The notes under the pieces: generated by a model
What the model was told of the DNA's origin: nothing
The model's input: only the letters and a program-made list of their open reading frames with translations
Databases searched by the model: none
Program-made: the position numbers and the translations under genes
Shown here: positions 8,190 to 10,349 of the stretch, piece after piece
Layout of the letters: every line of letters starts with the position of its first letter
How positions within the stretch are numbered: position 1 is the first letter of the stretch
NCBI GenBank assembly: GCA_026388595.1
Contig: JAPLJM010000260.1
Span: 1-10,349 of the forward strand
Length of the DNA: 10,349 nt
Source of the DNA: Deltaproteobacteria bacterium
Lineage (GTDB): Bacteria > Desulfobacterota > Syntrophia > Syntrophales > Fen-1087
Reading direction: 5' to 3'

Positions 8190-8287
8190 GGAAGTGCCAA
8201 GGTCACTGGTGGGCCTCCCGGACTTCAAATCCGGTGTGGGGCGCTAAAACCGTCCCAGGTGGGTTCGATTCCCATGCACTTCCGCCA
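8190..8287 (+). tRNA. selC: tRNA-Sec (anticodon TCA)
   Basis: A 98-nt selenocysteine tRNA. The 8-bp acceptor stem is GGAAGTGC (8190-8197) with GCACTTCC (8276-8283), then discriminator G8284 and encoded CCA (8285-8287). The D stem is AGGTC/GGCCT (8200-8204 with 8212-8216). The anticodon stem CCGGA/TCCGG (8218-8222 with 8230-8234) closes a 7-base loop with anticodon TCA at 8225-8227. A long variable arm is followed by the T arm GTGGG-TTCGATT-CCCAT. The eight-pair acceptor and long variable arm separate it from tRNA-Ser. It reads UGA as selenocysteine with SelA, SelB and SelD, which are not in the window. A weak promoter may lie in the end of moeA (TTGTCC at 8131-8136, TATCTA at 8154-8159). selC is a well-known island integration site, and the DNA changes character right after it. 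Confidence 0.96.
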
Positions 8288-8300
8288 TTTTATTAACAAA

Positions 8301-8328
8301 TTTCGCTCTTTATCGAGACATTTTTTTT
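8301..8328 (+). terminator. Possible selC transcript terminator
   Basis: A weak 5-pair hairpin, TTTCG (8301-8305) with CGAGA (8314-8318, one wobble), is followed two bases later by eight T residues (8321-8328). The T-run is good but the stem is poor, so termination efficiency is uncertain. It would separate selC from the inverted selC fragment downstream. Confidence 0.4.
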
Positions 8329-8354
8329 AACCTGTCTTTAACCTTCTTTAACCT
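8326..8354 (+). repeat. Three helically phased direct repeats of TTTAACCT
   Basis: Identical 8-mers TTTAACCT start at 8326, 8337 and 8347, so spacing is 11 and 10 bp, about one helical turn each. The third copy also forms a small dyad with the sequence beside it: AACCT (8350-8354), loop TTTC, AGGTT (8359-8363). Repeats phased on one face of DNA are typical of protein-binding arrays such as integrase arm sites, excisionase sites or iterons. Simple AT-rich slippage is an alternative. Confidence 0.6.
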
Positions 8355-8360
8355 TTTCAG

Positions 8361-8393
8361 GTTTAGCGCCCCACACCGGATTTGATGTCCACC
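8361..8393 (-). repeat. Inverted partial copy of selC (anticodon to variable arm)
   Basis: Bases 8362-8385 are the exact reverse complement of selC 8225-8248: 24 identical bases that begin at the first anticodon base and run into the variable arm. Beyond one mismatch (8386) the match resumes for GTCC (8387-8390), the other side of the anticodon stem. At the opposite edge, allowing a one-base gap, GG also matches. Everything else of the tRNA is missing, so this is not a functional tRNA gene. It may be a recombination remnant of an attachment site centred on the anticodon loop, or an RNA able to pair with selC transcripts. The intervening distance is 113 bp. Confidence 0.85.
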
Positions 8394-8415
8394 AAGCAAT
8401 TTTGTGAAATATATA

Positions 8416-8446
8416 TTGACAAATCATTAAACTTATTAAATATTTA
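8416..8446 (+). promoter_or_regulatory. Possible promoter upstream of the stem-loop region
   Basis: A perfect TTGACA (8416-8421) sits in AT-rich DNA. Candidate -10 boxes are TAAATA (8437-8442, spacing 15), ATATTT (8440-8445, spacing 18) and TATTTA (8441-8446, spacing 19); none is ideal. A transcript would start around 8450 and meet the terminator at 8522-8555, giving an RNA of roughly 100 nt. Confidence 0.4.
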
Positions 8447-8449
8447 TCA

Positions 8450-8555
8450 TGCTAACAAATGACATATCTTTCAAAGCACCATTGAACCCCTATAGGTGAT
8501 GTATGGTAGCATTGATCACAGACCCCGCTTCTCACTAAAGAGTCCGGGGTTTTTT
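8450..8555 (+). ncRNA. Candidate small RNA or leader with two hairpins
   Basis: Between a TTGACA-type promoter and a strong intrinsic terminator there is no convincing reading frame, but a stem-loop is present. GTGAT (8496-8500) pairs with ATCAC (8515-8519); after a 2x2 internal loop, ATG (8503-8505) pairs with CAT (8510-8512) around GTAG. The terminator hairpin follows at once. This layout fits a short stand-alone RNA or an attenuated leader for the gene at 8600. I do not recognise the RNA family; start and existence are predicted only. Confidence 0.3.
8522..8555 (+). terminator. Intrinsic (Rho-independent) terminator
   Basis: ACCCCG (8522-8527) pairs with CGGGGT (8545-8550), with further weak pairing possible inside the loop (CTT with AAG). 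A run of six T (8550-8555) follows directly. Together with the preceding promoter box it defines a short transcription unit and insulates the gene at 8600 from upstream transcription. Confidence 0.75.
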
Positions 8556-8599
8556 GTGTTTTATGAATCACATATTTATAGAACTATAAGGAGATAATA

Positions 8600-9040
8600 G
8601 TGAATGATATCGTTGACAAACTGAAGACGCCTGAAGAATGCGAGCGCTTAATTGAGAATGTAAAAGACAGAGAACCAGAAATGGCTTTAAGGGCCAGACG
8701 AAAGGCCATTGCGTTAAGAGCCGCCAAACATAATGCAAAGAGTGATGCTGAAAGAGAAGCCCTGCAAGCCGTTTATGCATATGAAGAAATACTCTTTAAT
8801 AAACACAAAAAGAGAATAAGAGCCTCAAGAACTTGGCAAATGATAAAGAAACATGGAATCATTGAAGCTGTTGAAAGAGCTGTAAATAGACCGCAAGAGA
8901 CGATCGGTTACACAATATTGAAGGAAATGGGATTGCCGGATTTAGCTTTTGAGGCAGTAATTCTTCGCCATCCGAATTCCTTTTCTTCAGAAGCAGTTGC
9001 GAGAAGTAAAATGCGCATGGCTGAATGGGAACAAAAATAG
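8600..9040 (+). CDS. Conserved-looking protein of unknown function (146 aa)
   Basis: I do not recognise a named domain. The product is small, soluble and charged, with no signal peptide or membrane segment. Residues 1-70 look like two or more amphipathic helices rich in Glu, Arg, Lys and Ala (EECERLIENVKDREPEM, RARRKAIALRAAKH). The middle (about 75-95) has RIRASRTWQMIKKHGIIEAV, which could be a helix-turn-helix-like basic surface, but this is only a visual impression. The rest is helical with QETIGYTILKEMGLPDLAFEAV. The start is GTG at 8600, chosen because AAGGAGA (8588-8594) sits 5 nt upstream and the frame reads well from there. It is 65 bp upstream of the nuclease-EVE gene on the same strand, so co-transcription and a linked role are plausible. 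It could be a DNA-binding partner or regulator of that enzyme. Confidence 0.8.
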   Translation: MNDIVDKLKTPEECERLIENVKDREPEMALRARRKAIALRAAKHNAKSDAEREALQAVYAYEEILFNKHKKRIRASRTWQMIKKHGIIEAVERAVNRPQETIGYTILKEMGLPDLAFEAVILRHPNSFSSEAVARSKMRMAEWEQK

Positions 9041-9105
9041 TGAGAGATAATATATGAAACGAACTTTCGCATGAATTTAACAAGAAGACATTACAAATAG
9101 ATAAA

Positions 9106-9972
9106 ATGCGTGAAAAGGATATAGAAAATTTAATAGCAGAATATCCAGATGAATTTTTCCCCAATTCTGGATTTAGGCTGATAGGGCAACAAGTAAAGCT
9201 TGGCAAATGCTATGCGGATATAATTTTCGAAGACAGGTACAAGAGAAAAGTCATTGTTGAGGTTAAAAGAGGAATCCTTTCTCGAGACGCTTCTGGACAA
9301 GTAATGGAATATTATGGACTGCTAAAAACAGAAAGTCCTGACGATTTTGTTGAGATGATTTTATGCGCAAATATTATTCCTCCAGAAAGGAAAAAATATT
9401 TAGAAACAATAGGGATAGAATGCAAGGAACTTGGAATTAATCTCGTCAACCAAATAGCACAAAAGGTCAATTATCACTTCGTAGATGAACAACATAGGCA
9501 AGAAAAAGAACAGGAGCAAGAATTAACAACATCGGAAAAGATTTGGATTTTCCAAGCCAATCCACAACGCTATGACATATTGAATGCACTCGCGGATGAC
9601 GAAATTGGCAATTTTATGCATTGGGAGGTGAACCAGCACCGCTCTGAGATTACCAAAGGACATATTGGAATTATTTGGCTATCCGGAAAAGAAGCTGGAA
9701 TTTATGCAATTACAGAAATTTTAATAAATCCCCAAATAATGGGAGAACCTGAAGTTGAAAAGAGATACTGGGTAGATGACGCTGACAAAGTGGGAGAGAG
9801 ACTACGAGTCAAAATGAAAATTGTCAAAAATTTATTGCATAGCCCGCTATTAAAGGAAACAATAAGAGCCAACGGACTCCATAATTTGAGTATTTTAAAA
9901 CAACCACGTGGAACGAATTTTCCAGTAACTTCAGATGAGTGGCTAAAAATTAGAGCTCTGATTGAGAAGTAA
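9106..9972 (+). CDS. PD-(D/E)xK nuclease (NucS/DUF91-like) fused to EVE domain; putative modification-dependent restriction enzyme
   Basis: A 288-aa soluble fusion. Residues 1-125 resemble the NucS/DUF91-type PD-(D/E)xK nuclease fold: DIENLIAEYPDEF at the start, then D38 in YADIIFED, E52-x-K54 in VIVEVKRG, and Q65...Y69-Y70 in GQVMEYYG, so the expected catalytic D-ExK set is intact. A Glu/Gln-rich linker (about 127-142) leads to an EVE domain (about 145-287), seen as KIWIFQANPQRYDI, NFMHWEVNQHRSEITKGHIGIIWLSGKEAGIYAITEI and GTNFPVTSDEW. EVE domains are PUA-like and bind modified bases in DNA; fusions to nucleases are predicted to cut foreign DNA carrying modified cytosine. Such a role in phage defence is inference here. 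The start is ATG 9106, without a clear ribosome site; the same frame is open back to 9058 but has no ATG, GTG or TTG start. Codons are AT-rich, unlike genes left of selC. Confidence 0.87.
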   Translation: MREKDIENLIAEYPDEFFPNSGFRLIGQQVKLGKCYADIIFEDRYKRKVIVEVKRGILSRDASGQVMEYYGLLKTESPDDFVEMILCANIIPPERKKYLETIGIECKELGINLVNQIAQKVNYHFVDEQHRQEKEQEQELTTSEKIWIFQANPQRYDILNALADDEIGNFMHWEVNQHRSEITKGHIGIIWLSGKEAGIYAITEILINPQIMGEPEVEKRYWVDDADKVGERLRVKMKIVKNLLHSPLLKETIRANGLHNLSILKQPRGTNFPVTSDEWLKIRALIEK

Positions 9973-10026
9973 ATTGCCAAGAAGTTAATACAAAGTCTAT
10001 CCTGTATATTTATTGTTAGGTTGATC

Positions 10027-10104
10027 ATGTTCTGGAACAAGCAATGCGAATCGTGCGGGAAACACTATCGGAAGAAGTTTCGATCTTACATGTCTGAAAT
10101 TTAG
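10027..10104 (+). CDS. Possible 25-aa CxxC mini-protein
   Basis: A short frame encodes a very basic peptide, MFWNKQCESCGKHYRKKFRS plus five residues. CESCG is a zinc-ribbon-like CxxC knuckle, but only one is present, so it could bind zinc only as a dimer or be the remnant of a longer zinc-ribbon gene. The ribosome site is weak (TTAGG a few bases upstream). It lies 19 bp before the lipoprotein start. With such a short length, chance is a real alternative. Confidence 0.25.
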   Translation: MFWNKQCESCGKHYRKKFRSYMSEI

Positions 10105-10123
10105 ATTGATAATTGGAGGAGAA

Positions 10124-10349
10124 ATGAAGAGCTGGAAAATCATTACATTGCTTATGGTAGTGGCAATAACTGGATGTGTTAATAGTTTAACAATAATGCC
10201 ATATTCTCCTTCAATTACAATGGAGGGAACTGGTAACATAAAAGTAAGTGATTTTAAATATATTCCTAGCCAGAATGGAACATTAGCTAATAATCAAGTG
10301 GACATGGGACCTTTTTCAATCGAAGCATACACAGATACCGAAATCAAAG
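10124..10349 (+). CDS. Putative lipoprotein, 5' end (runs off window)
   Basis: 75 complete codons are visible and the frame is still open at the window edge. A strong GGAGGAG ribosome site (10115-10121) precedes ATG 10124. Residues 1-18 are a lipoprotein signal peptide: basic MKSWK, hydrophobic IITLLMVVA, then lipobox ITGC with Cys18 as the lipidated residue. Asn at +2 does not give the classic Asp retention signal, so outer-membrane sorting is possible if the host is Gram-negative. The mature part, SLTIMPYSPSITMEGTGNIK followed by a segment ending in TDTEIK, shows no domain I can name with certainty; it resembles small uncharacterised lipoproteins whose N-termini carry a G-x-G-x-I/V-K-V-x-x-F-x-Y strand. 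It probably belongs to the accessory region after selC. Confidence 0.75.
   Translation, partial: MKSWKIITLLMVVAITGCVNSLTIMPYSPSITMEGTGNIKVSDFKYIPSQNGTLANNQVDMGPFSIEAYTDTEIK

Larger units (their letters stand above)
8288..10349. other. AT-rich accessory region (probable genomic island) starting at selC
   Basis: Base composition falls sharply after the CCA of selC. A sampled 60-base line inside moeA (7141-7200) has 35 G/C, and one inside the gene at 9106 (9121-9180) has 19. Gene content changes too, from housekeeping to an unknown protein, a predicted restriction nuclease and a lipoprotein. tRNA-Sec is a classic target for phage and island integrases. No integrase gene and no direct repeat of the selC 3' end occur here, so the other boundary would lie beyond 10349. 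The call is an inference from composition and context. Confidence 0.6.

Noticed and set aside
8361..8393. A second tRNA-Sec gene or tRNA pseudogene on the minus strand
   Set aside because: Only the anticodon-to-variable-arm part is present. Acceptor, D and T arms are absent, so it is recorded as an inverted repeat rather than a tRNA.
8288..8600. CRISPR array or P4-type integrase next to selC
   Set aside because: The repeats here are 8 bp at about one-turn spacing with no spacers, and no reading frame of integrase size or motif occurs on either strand.
9054..9100. Two tiny overlapping frames (ATG 9054 and ATG 9071) between the 146-aa gene and the nuclease
   Set aside because: They encode 6 and 9 residues, lack good ribosome sites, and have nothing that sets them apart from chance; a coupling role is conceivable but unsupported.

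Overview
The window looks like a chromosomal segment from an anaerobic, respiring bacterium, probably a Desulfobacterota/deltaproteobacterial lineage. This rests on gene content: the tail of an ADP-forming acyl-CoA synthetase, a secreted hexaheme cytochrome c, molybdenum-cofactor genes, and a tRNA for selenocysteine. No ribosomal RNA or other phylogenetic marker is present, so the assignment is an inference.

Bases 1-8287 are core chromosome with moderately GC-rich coding. From left to right: the 3' end of an ATP-grasp acyl-CoA synthetase (+), converging on mobB (-); a divergent intergenic region with a good sigma70-type promoter; a hexaheme cytochrome c (+); a long palindrome between converging genes; mfd (-) and nadA (-), which form a two-gene operon transcribed nadA then mfd; a divergent promoter region; moeA (+); and selC, the tRNA-Sec gene, 27 bp after moeA. 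MobB and MoeA act late in molybdenum-cofactor synthesis, and selC supplies the tRNA for UGA-encoded selenocysteine. Together they suggest a need for Mo/W- and Se-containing redox enzymes such as formate dehydrogenases, none of which lies in the window.

Immediately after selC the base composition changes. One sampled 60-base line in moeA is about 58% G+C, and one in the gene at 9106 is about 32%. Bases 8288-10349 look like the start of a genomic island at selC, a classic integration site. The first 300 bases carry no gene but are dense in signals: a T8 run after a weak hairpin, three helically phased TTTAACCT repeats, an inverted partial copy of selC that begins exactly at the anticodon (24 identical bases), a TTGACA promoter box, a stem-loop, and a strong intrinsic terminator. 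Then come a 146-aa protein of unknown function, a PD-(D/E)xK nuclease fused to an EVE domain (a likely modification-dependent restriction enzyme), a possible 25-aa CxxC mini-protein, and the start of a lipoprotein gene that runs off the window.

The points most worth a second look are the inverted selC fragment with its phased repeats, and the cargo module of the 146-aa protein plus the nuclease-EVE fusion.
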